DNA from: Tunturibacter psychrotolerans | GTDB taxonomy: Bacteria; Acidobacteriota; Terriglobia; Terriglobales; Acidobacteriaceae | DNA: 64,000 nt | Direction of reading: 5' to 3' | NCBI RefSeq assembly: GCF_040359615.1 | Contig: NZ_CP132942.1 | Location: 5,084,001-5,148,000 of the forward strand | In this document: one piece after another, positions 1 through 10,100 of the stretch | How the letters are laid out: every line of letters starts with the position of its first letter | How positions within the stretch are numbered: position 1 is the first letter of the stretch | Notes under the pieces: generated by a model | Seen by the model: the letters and a program-made list of their open reading frames with translations, nothing else | Database searches by the model: none | Told to the model about the DNA's origin: nothing | Program-made: the position numbers and the translations under genes

Positions 1-740
1 GCAAGCACTACGAGATGCCAGTCGTTACCATGTCCGAACGTACACGCATTTTCGCCCTCGGCGACAATCCCCCGGCGGTCGACCCGCAGGACAACAAGAT
101 CTGGATGCGCTGGAATAACTACGGCATCGCCATGCTCGACGCCCAGCAATACGCCGAGAGCGTCCGCGCATTCCAGCAAGTCGCCCAACTCCGGCCTGAC
201 TACGCCGATGCCTTTACCAACATCGCCATCGCCACCTTCCAGTGGGAGCGCTACGATGCCTCCCGCACCAACCTCGACAGGGCGCTCGCGCTCAGTCCGC
301 ACAACTCCCGTGCGCTCTACTACCTTGCGTTAGTCGAACGGAACCAGGGTCAGGTCGATAACGCCATCGCCGATCTCCGCGAAGTCATCACAAAATTCCC
401 AAACTCACGCGACGCTCATCGCGAGCTCGGCTTCTCTCTCTATCAGCAGCGCAAATATGACGAAGCCCGCACAGAATACGAGACTCTACAATCCATCGAT
501 CCCGACGACCTGGCCGCACACTATATCCTCTCCATCATCTACCGCCGCCTCGGCATGAAAGAGAAGGCCGCTCACGAGGCAGCGATGTTTGCCGATCAAA
601 AAGACGACCCCACCGCCAGCACGTACGCGCTTGAATATCTGCGCAGACACAACGAAGTCGCATCGGAGACCGTCCCCTGGCACACACACACCGATTTTGC
701 CCCCGAACCCGCCGTCCACAACGGAACATCTGCTCAATGA
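1..740 (+). CDS. TPR-repeat protein, C-terminal part (cut by window edge)
   Basis: The frame is open to the left edge of the window, so this is the C-terminal part of a longer protein; the first Met in view (base 15) is probably internal. About 240 residues are visible. From about residue 30 to 200 they form TPR-like helix pairs (YAESVRAFQQVAQLRPDYA, ALYYLALVERNQGQVDNA), a protein-binding scaffold. No catalytic motif is visible in this part. The stop overlaps the start of the following cytochrome c gene by 4 bases (ATGA), so the two are translationally coupled. That pairing suggests that the missing N-terminal part may itself be haem-binding, as in TPR-containing multihaem cytochromes, but this is inference from context. 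Confidence 0.75.
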   Translation, partial: KHYEMPVVTMSERTRIFALGDNPPAVDPQDNKIWMRWNNYGIAMLDAQQYAESVRAFQQVAQLRPDYADAFTNIAIATFQWERYDASRTNLDRALALSPHNSRALYYLALVERNQGQVDNAIADLREVITKFPNSRDAHRELGFSLYQQRKYDEARTEYETLQSIDPDDLAAHYILSIIYRRLGMKEKAAHEAAMFADQKDDPTASTYALEYLRRHNEVASETVPWHTHTDFAPEPAVHNGTSAQ

Positions 741-1057
741 ATTTGCTGCGCTCAGCGTTAGCCTTTGCTCTGGCATCCGCGTCTTGTTTCCCCGCATTCG
801 CCGAGTCTGCAAAGCAGCGCGGAACAACCGTCTTCGTGGCTAACGGCTGCCAACACTGCCACACCATCCGCGATCAGGGCGGGGAAAGAGGGCCTGACCT
901 GTCCGGAGTTGGTCGCACTCTGAACAAAACCCAGATCCGCACTCAAATCACACACGGTGGTCGCCAGATGCCATCCTTCGGCGACATTCTGCAGGCATCC
1001 GAAGTTGACGACCTCGTCGCCTACCTGCACTCCTGCCGCGACAAAAAGCCGAAGTAA
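737..1057 (+). CDS. small secreted cytochrome c (monohaem)
   Basis: 106-residue protein with an N-terminal signal peptide (hydrophobic stretch ending near FPAFA) followed by one haem-attachment motif CQHCH at about residues 38-42. A downstream Met (QMPSF, about residue 75) is the likely sixth haem ligand. This is the layout of class I c-type cytochromes, which carry single electrons in the periplasm. The C-terminal helix DDLVAYLHSCRD is typical of the fold. It starts inside the stop codon of the upstream TPR gene (ATGA overlap), so the two are probably one transcript and may act in the same electron-transfer complex. The exact partner cannot be read from this window. Confidence 0.85.
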   Translation: MNLLRSALAFALASASCFPAFAESAKQRGTTVFVANGCQHCHTIRDQGGERGPDLSGVGRTLNKTQIRTQITHGGRQMPSFGDILQASEVDDLVAYLHSCRDKKPK

Positions 1058-1143
1058 CGATACGCATTCTCAGGTCAGGAAGACGTATTATCCGAATGGA
1101 AGCGAATCCGAGCATCATGCTTGCGCACACATCGAACCTCCGC

Positions 1144-4113
1144 ATGAATTTGCTTTCGCGTCTCCATCTCGCCCTGAGCTCCTCACTCCTCTGGACGCTG
1201 TGCGGAGTCGCGTCGCTCTCTCTCCCTGCTCAGTCACAAGACCCAAATAGCTTTGGCCATCAGTCTTGGTCCACAGAGAATGGCCTCCCCCAAAACAGCG
1301 TTCATCAGGTCTTCCAGTCCACCGACGGTTACATTTGGATTGCAACCGAAGGTGGCATAGCTCGCTTCAATGGCGTCGACTTCAAAATCTATAATCCCGA
1401 ATCCACTCCCGAAATCACCAGCGATGACATCTGTTGTTTCACCCAAAGTGACACCGGGCCACTCTGGATCGCGTCATCCGACGGCCTCCTCCAGTACTCG
1501 GCAGGAACATTTCGCCGCTATTCTATCGCCGACGGCTTACCCCCCAACCGCATCACCAATCTCGCTACGGCAGACAACGGTTCACTTTTGCTCCTCACCA
1601 CCGAGGGCCTCGTTAGCTTTAGCGGAAGCCGCTTCTCAAGCATCTCCCTTCCCTCCTTCTCTATACCGTCTGCAATAACCAAAGCACATGACGGCAGCAT
1701 TTGGATCACATCCAACTCCGGAATCTTTCAATATCTCCATGGCCGGATTCTCCCTTTACCACTCAGCTCCACATCTACGCCGAAGGACATTCAGAGCATC
1801 GGGTTTCTCCCCGATCACAGTCTCTGGTTGCGCACGGGTACCAGTCTCACGCTGCTACAAAACGGACATAGCCGAACTCTAACAACAGGCCACGACCTCC
1901 CAGTCTCGCGCATCCAGTCTGTTCTTGCCGGCTCGCAAGGAGTACTTTGGATAGGCACCGATAGAGGACTATTCGCGCTCGACAAAATCGGGAACCACCC
2001 ACAATCCGTTTCAGCCCTTGGCTCCGACAGCATCCTCTCTCTCACGCAAGACAAGGAGGGAAATCTCTGGGTTGGCACAGAAACCAGCGGCCTCCAAATC
2101 CTGAGACCCAAAAACTTTCGCACCATTCCCGGCCTCTCCGACCACCTGATCACTGCCATCACACAGGCATCCGACGGCGCTATGTGGGTCGGCACCGACG
2201 GCGACGGACTCGACCGGTTGCAATCAGGAAATATTCAGCGTCTCTCCACTCACTCAGGCCTTCTCAGCGAAACCATTCTCGCTTTGGCCCCAGGGGCAGA
2301 CGGCAGTATGTGGATCGGCACGCCAGATGGTCTCAACCATATCGAAAGCGCGAAGATCCGAACTTACACCTCCGCCGACGGCCTACCCGATGATCTGATT
2401 CGCTCTCTCCTCAGTGATGAAGATGGCTCACTCTGGATCGGCACTCGCCACGGCCTCGCACATTTGCAGAACGATCGTTTCGTCACACTGACGCACTCCG
2501 ACGGCCTCGGGAGTGACCTCGTCGGTGCTCTTCTTAAGTCTCATACCTCCAACTCTCACGACCTGTGGATCGGTACGCTCGACGGGCTCGCACGTCTCCG
2601 CGACGGCCACATAACAACCTTCACAAAAAAAGACGGCCTCTCCGGCGACACCATCACCGCTCTCGCCGAAGACCCACATGGCACACTATGGATCGGAACA
2701 AAGGGAGCCAGTCTCAGCGCCCTTACGACCACAGGCTTCATCTCCCTTCACCGAAATGACCTGCCTAAGAACATCGACTCCATCCTCCAGGATGATCGCG
2801 GCAATCTCTGGCTGGGCTCCAGTCGAGGCATCATCCGCGTCTCCGCTGCAGCGCTTATCAAGTGCGGGTTGCTTTCAACGTGCGATCCTCACCCAGTCTC
2901 ATACGGTCGCGTCGACGGAATGCCAACCGAAGAAGCTGTCGGCGAAGGTCATCCCGCTGCCTGGAGAACCACTGCAGGACTGCTCTGGTTCGCCACACGA
3001 AAAGGCGTCGCCGTCACCGATCCCACGCATCTTGCGGAAAACCTGGTCCCGCCCCCGGTCGTCATCGAACGCTTCACGGTGGATGGAGTCGACATGCCCC
3101 TAACGTCCACCGAACAACGTATCGCGCCGGGTCACACCAGCTTTGCATTCGAATACGCTGGCCTCAGTTACGTAGCGCCCGCCAAAGTCCGCTATCGTTA
3201 TCTCCTCGAAGGCTTGGACCAACGATGGACCGACGCCGGTTCACGCCCCATCGCTTACTACACCAATCTCCCTCCCCGCCACTATCGCTTTCGCGTGCAG
3301 GCAGCGAACAACGACGGCATATGGAACGAAACCGGAGCGCAAATTGTCTTCAACGTGCGGCCTCCTTTCTATCGCAGACTCTGGTTTCTCCCGCTGGTCC
3401 TCGGTCTCGGTGCCGTTGTTGCGCTCGTTCTCTATCGTCTTCGCGTTCGCCGCCTTCAATCACAGTTCCAGGCAGTTCTTGCCGAGCGAAACCGAGTCGC
3501 CCGCGAAATTCACGACACTCTCGCTCAAAGTTTCGTCGGCGTCTCAGTACAGCTCGAACTCACCTCCCAACTTCTCGCCCACTCTCAAACTGACGCAGCG
3601 AGAAAACAGATCGACCAAACCCGCACATACGTCCGCGAAGGACTCGCCGAAGCTCGCCGAAGCATCTGGAATCTACGCGCCATTACCGCGCAGAACAGCT
3701 TGCCAACACGCCTCACACGCCTGGCTGACCAATGGAGTCAAAAGAAACTCGGCACTCACCTCAACATCAGCGGTACCTACCGCCCTCTTGCCCAACCCTT
3801 TGAAGACGAAGTCTTCCGCATCGCCCAGGAGTCTTTGGCAAACGCCGCCCGTCATGCCAGCGCGACCCAGGTATCCGTCGAGCTTCGCTACGATGCAACT
3901 CGATTGCTTTTATGGATCTCAGACAATGGCAGCGGGTTCCAGGTGACCGATGGACATCTTTCCGCGAACGGGCACTTTGGTATTCAAGGTATGCGCGAAC
4001 GCGCAGCTCAAATTCATGCTCAACTAACGATTGAAAGCTCTCCGGGAAAAGGCACCACCGTCACGCTGGAAGCACCCATCACTGAAGGAAAAGAGGCAGC
4101 AGTCAATGCCTGA
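1144..4113 (+). CDS. two-component sensor histidine kinase with periplasmic beta-propeller
   Basis: Large hybrid-propeller sensor kinase. The start at 1144 is preferred over in-frame ATGs at 1096 and 1117 because MNLLSRLHLALSSSLLWTL begins a clean signal peptide ending at AQS. The periplasmic part carries many Reg_prop repeats (LWIGTxxGL pattern, for example at 1930, 2065, 2180, 2310, 2430, 2570 and 2690), forming a double beta-propeller, then a Y_Y_Y domain (about 3060-3350). One membrane helix lies at about 3370-3430. The cytoplasmic part has a HisKA_3 dimerisation domain with the phospho-acceptor His at 3511 (AREIHDTLAQ). It also has a HATPase with N box (AQESLANAARHA) and G boxes (ISDNGSGF, FGIQGMRERA). 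The 3' end overlaps the response regulator by 8 bases. The signal is probably an extracellular carbohydrate or polymer; this is inferred only from the propeller architecture and the GH130 gene nearby. Confidence 0.92.
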   Translation: MNLLSRLHLALSSSLLWTLCGVASLSLPAQSQDPNSFGHQSWSTENGLPQNSVHQVFQSTDGYIWIATEGGIARFNGVDFKIYNPESTPEITSDDICCFTQSDTGPLWIASSDGLLQYSAGTFRRYSIADGLPPNRITNLATADNGSLLLLTTEGLVSFSGSRFSSISLPSFSIPSAITKAHDGSIWITSNSGIFQYLHGRILPLPLSSTSTPKDIQSIGFLPDHSLWLRTGTSLTLLQNGHSRTLTTGHDLPVSRIQSVLAGSQGVLWIGTDRGLFALDKIGNHPQSVSALGSDSILSLTQDKEGNLWVGTETSGLQILRPKNFRTIPGLSDHLITAITQASDGAMWVGTDGDGLDRLQSGNIQRLSTHSGLLSETILALAPGADGSMWIGTPDGLNHIESAKIRTYTSADGLPDDLIRSLLSDEDGSLWIGTRHGLAHLQNDRFVTLTHSDGLGSDLVGALLKSHTSNSHDLWIGTLDGLARLRDGHITTFTKKDGLSGDTITALAEDPHGTLWIGTKGASLSALTTTGFISLHRNDLPKNIDSILQDDRGNLWLGSSRGIIRVSAAALIKCGLLSTCDPHPVSYGRVDGMPTEEAVGEGHPAAWRTTAGLLWFATRKGVAVTDPTHLAENLVPPPVVIERFTVDGVDMPLTSTEQRIAPGHTSFAFEYAGLSYVAPAKVRYRYLLEGLDQRWTDAGSRPIAYYTNLPPRHYRFRVQAANNDGIWNETGAQIVFNVRPPFYRRLWFLPLVLGLGAVVALVLYRLRVRRLQSQFQAVLAERNRVAREIHDTLAQSFVGVSVQLELTSQLLAHSQTDAARKQIDQTRTYVREGLAEARRSIWNLRAITAQNSLPTRLTRLADQWSQKKLGTHLNISGTYRPLAQPFEDEVFRIAQESLANAARHASATQVSVELRYDATRLLLWISDNGSGFQVTDGHLSANGHFGIQGMRERAAQIHAQLTIESSPGKGTTVTLEAPITEGKEAAVNA

Positions 4114-4732
4114 ACGTATTCGTATCCTCGTAGTAGATGATCATCACGTCGTTCGTCAGGGCCTCGTCGCTCTGCTCAACATCATCCCCGACATAGAAGT
4201 AGTGGGCGAAGCCAGCGATGGTCTGCAGGCAATCGACCTCCACAAAACCTTACGCCCGGACATAACCCTGATGGATCTCCAGCTCCCAAAACTCAGCGGA
4301 GTCGACGCCATCCTGAAGATTCGCGCAAACGACCCCGCCGCAAGATTCATCGTGCTCACCACCTTCGACGGAGACGAAGACATCTTCCGCTCCCTCCAGG
4401 CCGGCGCGAAAGCCTATCTCCTTAAAGGAATGACCGTCGATGAACTCGTCGCAACCGTTCAAGCAGTTCATAGCGGAAGAACCCTCATCTCTCCTGCAAT
4501 CGCAGAAAAGCTCGCCGAGAGAATGAGCACTCAAGCCCTCACCAACCGCGAACTCAAAGTTCTGGAACGCATCGTGGCTGGCCGCGCAAATAAGGAGATA
4601 GCCTCCGACCTCCAAATCAGTGAAGCCACCGTCAAATCCCATATCAATAGCCTGCTCGGAAAACTTGGGGTCAGCGATCGCACTCACGCTGCAACCGTCG
4701 CCCTCCAACGAGGGATCGTACATCTCAAATGA
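4106..4732 (+). CDS. NarL/LuxR-family response regulator
   Basis: 209 residues starting at the ATG at 4106, which overlaps the kinase gene by 8 bases; the longer in-frame extension upstream lies inside the kinase gene and is rejected. The receiver domain (residues 4-120) has the acidic pair DD at 11-12, the phosphorylatable Asp57 (MDLQLP) and the conserved Lys of YLLKG. A LuxR-type helix-turn-helix follows at about 145-205 (LTNRELKVLERIVAGRANKEIA, ISEATVKSHI). It is the cognate partner of the propeller kinase immediately upstream and should bind DNA as a phosphorylated dimer. Likely targets include its own operon and the downstream secreted genes, but no operator was identified. Confidence 0.95.
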   Translation: MPERIRILVVDDHHVVRQGLVALLNIIPDIEVVGEASDGLQAIDLHKTLRPDITLMDLQLPKLSGVDAILKIRANDPAARFIVLTTFDGDEDIFRSLQAGAKAYLLKGMTVDELVATVQAVHSGRTLISPAIAEKLAERMSTQALTNRELKVLERIVAGRANKEIASDLQISEATVKSHINSLLGKLGVSDRTHAATVALQRGIVHLK

Positions 4733-4742
4733 GACCCGCCCA

Positions 4743-5267
4743 ATGAAGCCATCTCTCCTAGCCCTGCTTCTGATCCTTGTGCCGCCGTCATTTGCCGCCG
4801 CTCAATCAAAGCCTTCTTGGCGCGCAGCGACTCCAACAGAATTGCAGATGGCTCTACCCGCCCGCGCTCCAGTTGAAAAAGAACACATCGAAACAGAGAT
4901 GCGCACCGCCTCTGGCATTATCAACTCTCACGGAAAGATTATCGCCGGTGTCGTTCTCATCACCGCCGGCTACTCCGCCGACGGAAAATACTCCCACTAC
5001 CTCTTGGTTCAATCTCCCATCACCTTCGGAGACCTCTCACTTGCTGCTGGCAATTACGTAATCGGATGGCGGCGTGGTGACGACGATCTCATCGTCAAGT
5101 TCTACGATGCCACAACCGGGCAAGAACATGGCACCGTCACGGCTCATCATCTGGCAACCGGTTCACGCGTCGAATCCTTTCGCATATGGCCTCCCACCAG
5201 CAATTCGATCCTTCAAATTGGCCGCTTCGCCATTCCTTACGCCTTGGAAAGGCAACCAACACAATAA
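4743..5267 (+). CDS. small secreted protein of unknown function
   Basis: 174 residues from the ATG at 4743, ten bases after the regulator's stop. It starts with a clear signal peptide (MKPSLLALLLILVPPSFAAA, cleavage near AQS). The mature part is beta-rich, with a repeated G-containing strand pattern (IIAGVVLITAGYSADGKYSHYLLV, then a GNYVIGW turn), consistent with a small beta-sandwich or barrel. No family is recognised. The tight spacing to the two-component genes suggests co-transcription, so it may be an accessory sensor protein or a target of the system. Confidence 0.7.
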   Translation: MKPSLLALLLILVPPSFAAAQSKPSWRAATPTELQMALPARAPVEKEHIETEMRTASGIINSHGKIIAGVVLITAGYSADGKYSHYLLVQSPITFGDLSLAAGNYVIGWRRGDDDLIVKFYDATTGQEHGTVTAHHLATGSRVESFRIWPPTSNSILQIGRFAIPYALERQPTQ

Positions 5268-5391
5268 CTCCCTGGTCAAGATCGGCCAAGACGTCTTTCC
5301 CGTCGCGCAACGATCAAAAGCGACTTTCGCTGAAGCCCCGTCGCCGAATCACTCCTTGTTAGCAATGCTCACGCGCTGTACTGTAAACAGC

Positions 5392-6501
5392 ATGAAAATA
5401 GACCGCGTGCTGATCATGGTAGTGCCCTTGCTTGCCGCCAGCGTCCTTCCTGCACAAAGTGCGGCCACATGGGAGATCGGCCCTTTCACCCGCCCTGCAA
5501 ACGGCGATCCCGTCATAACTCCTAGTCCGCAGTCGATCTTCACCGATCCTATTCTCAACGCTTCTATTCACTGGGAGATTCTTCACACTTTCAATCCTGC
5601 AGCGATCGTTCGCAACGGTAAAGTCTTCGTGCTCTACCGGGCGGAAGATAACTCCGGAACCATGCAGATTGGCGAGCACACCTCACGCCTCGGTTTAGCC
5701 GAGAGTAACGACGGTATCCACTTCACACGACGTGCCGAACCGGTCTTCTATCCGTCGAAAGACACCCAACAGTTCCGGGAATGGCCAGGCGGCGTGGAAG
5801 ACCCGCGCATCGTCGAAACCAGCGACGGCGCCTACGTCCTCACGTACACACAGTGGAACCGCAGTACTTACTCTGTAGGAATCGCGACCTCATCCGATCT
5901 AATACATTGGACCAAGCACGGTCCTGCATTTGCAAGCGCATCGAACGGCAAGTACGCCCAACTCAAATACAAGTCGGCCGGGATCGTGACGCATCTTCAA
6001 AACGGGCGCCTCGTAGCCGCTAAAATCAACGGAGAATTCTGGATGTACTGGGGTGAGGGCGCCATCCATCTGGCCACCTCGAGCGATCTGATCCACTGGA
6101 ATCCGTTGGAGAGCGCACAGGGCGATCCCATCGAAGTGCTTCGCCCACGTCCTCAACACTTTGACAGCACGTTTCCCGAGACCGGCCCTCCACCAGTCCT
6201 GACGACCGCCGGGATCGTCGTCCTCTACAACGGAAAAAATGCAGTGACAGGCGGAGATCCGGATCTGGGTCCTAACGCATATGCAGCTGGCGAGGCCCTC
6301 TTCGACATTAGGGATCCGACCCACCTCATCGAACAGACCGAGCATCCCGTACTGAAACCGATCATGCCTTATGAGAAGACCGGCCAATACGCCGCAGGTA
6401 CCACCTTCGCCGAAGGTCTCGTCTACTTTCACAGCCAGTGGTTTCTTTATTACGGATGCGCTGACTCTCTCGTAGCCGTCGCCACAGCACCACATAAATA
6501 G
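5392..6501 (+). CDS. secreted GH130-like glycoside phosphorylase/hydrolase
   Basis: About 369 residues from the ATG at 5392, chosen because it opens a signal peptide (VLIMVVPLLAASVLPAQSA); ATG 5365 is an alternative. The body is a five-bladed beta-propeller of the GH43/62/32/68/130 type. Repeated blade signatures are visible (LAESNDGIHFTRRAEPVF, IATSSDLIHWTKHG, LATSSDLIHWNPLE). The motif GVEDPRI (Asp at residue 137) matches the catalytic Asp region of family GH130, which phosphorolyses or hydrolyses beta-mannosides. A signal peptide is less usual for a phosphorylase and favours a hydrolytic role in the periplasm. Substrate cannot be decided from sequence. It follows the propeller-kinase operon and could be under its control. 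Confidence 0.8.
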   Translation: MKIDRVLIMVVPLLAASVLPAQSAATWEIGPFTRPANGDPVITPSPQSIFTDPILNASIHWEILHTFNPAAIVRNGKVFVLYRAEDNSGTMQIGEHTSRLGLAESNDGIHFTRRAEPVFYPSKDTQQFREWPGGVEDPRIVETSDGAYVLTYTQWNRSTYSVGIATSSDLIHWTKHGPAFASASNGKYAQLKYKSAGIVTHLQNGRLVAAKINGEFWMYWGEGAIHLATSSDLIHWNPLESAQGDPIEVLRPRPQHFDSTFPETGPPPVLTTAGIVVLYNGKNAVTGGDPDLGPNAYAAGEALFDIRDPTHLIEQTEHPVLKPIMPYEKTGQYAAGTTFAEGLVYFHSQWFLYYGCADSLVAVATAPHK

Positions 6502-6561
6502 TCCACGGAATCGATGAAGTCGTCCGTTAGCGAATCGGGAAGCTATCCCATTCACAAGCGG

Positions 6562-7134
6562 CTAGTGAAAATGAACTGCAATTCCTGTACTGGCTCCGTA
6601 CGGTCGCAGAGTGCCGAACGGAAAATTGAGCCACCATTGATATTCGAAATCGACAAGCCGAACGCTATATCGGCTTCTTCCCAATGCCAGATCGACTCCG
6701 CCGCCAGGAGCCAGCACAAAGTAATTGCCATCCGCATAATCATAGGGGAAATGAAAATGCCCGTCGCCAATAAGCACCTTCCCATATGCCGTCAACCATC
6801 GCCTGTGATATGGGAACTTTCCACCGACGAGATAGGTTGACTGATGGGTGCCCACCTCTTCATTGATTGTAAGAAACCGCACCTCAGCCTCGTAGCTAAT
6901 TCGCTCTGAACGAGAGTAGTCGACGAAGCCGGATCCGCCTCCGAGATCGCGCTTGCCATAATCCGCCGCAAAGAAAGAGTAGGTTCCCCCCACCAGCCAT
7001 CGCGGCTCCGGTGCCGATGCAGTCGGGAGCGCCTGCGCATGAAGGAGCGGTGTTGCACCAGCGAAGAACAGCACAACAACAAGCGCCCGCGACAATCTCC
7101 AAAGAGGCTGTGAGCCATCAAACCATTTGATCAC
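6562..7134 (-). CDS. outer-membrane beta-barrel protein, coupled to the Ig-repeat giant
   Basis: 190 residues if translation begins at the GTG at 7134, which overlaps the stop codon of the upstream 2223-residue gene (GTGA). No ATG is available between that stop and the signal peptide (LSRALVVVLFFAGATPLLHA), so the GTG start with translational coupling is the best choice. The mature protein has alternating-hydrophobic strands ending in an aromatic C-terminal residue pattern (GIAVHFH) and a glycine-rich SRSERISYEAEVRF strand, as in OmpA/OmpW-size barrels. It resembles the barrel at 20106-20708 (shared pattern of E-strand, YxLGxK, GRGxFxY and FxYQxW). Likely role: outer-membrane barrel associated with, or helping to display, the giant protein. 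Confidence 0.8.
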   Translation of the reverse strand: MIKWFDGSQPLWRLSRALVVVLFFAGATPLLHAQALPTASAPEPRWLVGGTYSFFAADYGKRDLGGGSGFVDYSRSERISYEAEVRFLTINEEVGTHQSTYLVGGKFPYHRRWLTAYGKVLIGDGHFHFPYDYADGNYFVLAPGGGVDLALGRSRYSVRLVDFEYQWWLNFPFGTLRPYGASTGIAVHFH

Positions 7135-10100
7135 TGGGTCACCGTCAAAGTCATCGGAGCAGACTGAGTCGCCGCCGTCTTCGCGCCGATAGCAGTCACA
7201 TTGAAGGTGTACGCGCCTGCCGGTGTGCCATGCACATCGAGTCCACCGCAGCCCGACATCGCCATCGCTCCAGTGAAGAGCAATGCAAGCAGAAGACCGC
7301 TGAGCAGTTTGTGGCCGCGTCGCGACCGCAGAAGCGTCAACCCGAGGATCAGTCCACCTGGCAGGAAGCAAAGCGCGATACCGCTGGCCGAAGGCACTTC
7401 GGCTTTCGCGATGCTCCCAGCCGTCAGCGGAGATCCAGTATCAATCGTCAGGCTAATCGTCTGCTTGCCATTCGCATCGAGCGATACCTGATCAGCCGTA
7501 AACGTGCAGGTAGCAGCTCGCGGCAGGCCTACGCAGCCGAGCGAAAGTTGATCGGTGAAATTCTCGATCGAGGTGAGCGTCAGCTGAATCGTGCCATGCT
7601 GCGTGCTCTTCATCTGCATGGTTGGAGGATTCAAAGCGATCGTGAAGTTGGTCGCCGGAACCACCGTCAAAGAAACGGGACTCGATACAGATCCCAGATA
7701 CTGCGAATCCCCTTGATAGGTCGCGATAGGACTGTAAGTTCCTAACCCCAGGCTGGTAGTCAGAGTAGCGATACCAGAAGCATTCAAAGTCGCGCTGCCA
7801 AGCGTGGTACTTCCAGAACTGAAGACCACAGTACCCGACGGAGGAACGGCCGCGTCACCTTGCAGCGTTGCAACCAGCGTGAACGGCTTATTCTCGATCG
7901 CGCTGCTCGAAGAGATTGTCAGCGTATTCTTCGAGGTGTGAAGTTGCACCACTTCAGTCAGTGCAGGCGAAGTGCCTGGGAAGTTTTGCGTGTCGCCAGC
8001 ATAGCTTGCGGTAAGAGTATGCGACCCGAGAGCTAGAGTCGAAATCGTAAAAGTCGCGATCCCCGTACTACTAACACTCGACGTACCCAGAATAGTGGAT
8101 CCGTCAGACAAAGAGACGAGGCCTGTAGGTGGGTTCGTACTGCTGCCCGTCACTGAAACGGTAAACGTAATCGGACTGCCAACCAGAGATGGGCCACTGC
8201 TCGTCCCACTGATGGTTCCCAAGCTATTCACCGCAGTGAGCGCAACCGTAGTACGCTGTTCGATATTCTGCAGAACTGGATTGGACGTGCTGGTAAGAGT
8301 GTTGCTATCGCCCTGATAGATCGCGAGAAGAATATGCTGACCGGCAGTGAGCGAGGATGTCGTAAGAGTTGCGATGCCATTGACCCCAACCGAAGTCGTC
8401 CCGATCACAGTAGTCCCATCTTCGAAGGTCACAGGACCGGTAGGAGCTGTCCCCTTACCAGTCACCTGTGCAGTAAGAGTGAGAGAAGCGCCTGCCACCG
8501 ACGGCGAACCCGATGTGGTCAGCACAGTCGTGGTGTTACTGTTCTGTACTGTCTGGATAAGCACCGGGCTACTGCTTGTCTGGCTGACACTGTCACCGCT
8601 GTAGGTCGCAACAATCGAGTGTTGCCCAGGGCTCAACGCATTCGTTGTGAACGTCGAAGTACCCGAAGCCGCCACGATGCTCGTGCCGAGAACAACCGTT
8701 CCATCGCGGAACGCTACGGTGCCTGTAACAGGAGACCCGCCACTGCCTGACACCACAGTTGTGAACGTCACCGGAGTAGCAGACAAAGATGGGTTGCTGC
8801 TCGAAACAAGTGTGCTGGCAGTGGGCTGTAGGATAGCTTGTTGAAGCGGCCCTGACACGCTCCCAGGATGACTCGAATCACCGTTATAAGTTGCGATCAG
8901 CGTATGCGCCCCAATCGACAGGGTAGAGATAGTCAGAGTAGCCAGACCGTTGGCATCAATCCCAACCGTACCAATGCTGTTGGCACCGTCACGGACTATC
9001 ACGGTACCGGTCGGTTGAGCTCCAGTCCCACTCACCATCATCGCGAACGTAACTGCGTCTCCAATAAGCGCAGGATTCTTATTAGAGTTGAGCGTGATCG
9101 CGCTCATAGACTGCTGAATCGTCTCCACAACGCCAGGCGACGTGGCAGCACTGTTATTCGCATCGCCTGTGTAGGTCGCAACAATCGTATGCTGTCCCAC
9201 CGAGAGAGTTGATACCGGTAAATTAGCGCTTCCATTCGCTGCAATCGGCGAAGACCCAAGCACCGTGGTGCCGTCCGTGAACGTCACACTGCCGGTCGGA
9301 GCAACAGTCGTCCCACTAAGATTTGCCGTAAAGACCACCTGAAGCCCGGCTACCGAAGGGTTGCTGCTCGATACCAGCGTTAGGCTCGGTGCGCCTTTGT
9401 TCACCGTAATCGTCTGCGGCGGCGAGGTAGACGCCGCATCATTTGTATCTCCCGGATAGCTTGCCGACAAGGTGTGTTGGCCGAGCGAAAGATTCGAAAC
9501 AGAGAGAGTTGCCGAGCCGTTCGCGCTGAGAATTGCGGTCCCGAGCACCGCTGTACCGTCAAGGAACGTAACCTGTCCTCCAGGTATCCCTCCCGAACCT
9601 GTAACGGTGACAGTCAAAGTCTCGGTTGAGTTTACCGTCGAGGTCACCGCACTCACCGCCATCGAAGTCTGAGTCGTCGCTCGCTGCACTAACTCGCTAA
9701 GCGTCGAAGAAAGGGCAGCATTATTGTTCGCGTCTCCACCATAAGACGCTGTGATCAGGTGCGTACCCAAAGCCAGACTCGTAGTATTGAACACCGCAAC
9801 GCCCGCCGCGTTGAGGGTGATCGCGGCCAGCGTTGCAGAGCCGTCGTGGAATGTAACAACCCCGGTCGGCGCGGGCTCCGAGCCTCCAACCGCAGCCGTA
9901 AACGTAACGTTCGCACCGGCGCTCACCGGACTCTGACTCGATGCAAGAGCAATACCCGTTACCGGAGAAACGATGTGTGTCAGCCCGGCTGATGTGCTGC
10001 CCGAATCATTCGTATCGCCAAGATAAACAGCAGTAATGATGTGTTGTCCCACTATCAACGTCGAAGTGCTGAACACCGCTGTTCCATTCGCTGCTAAGGA

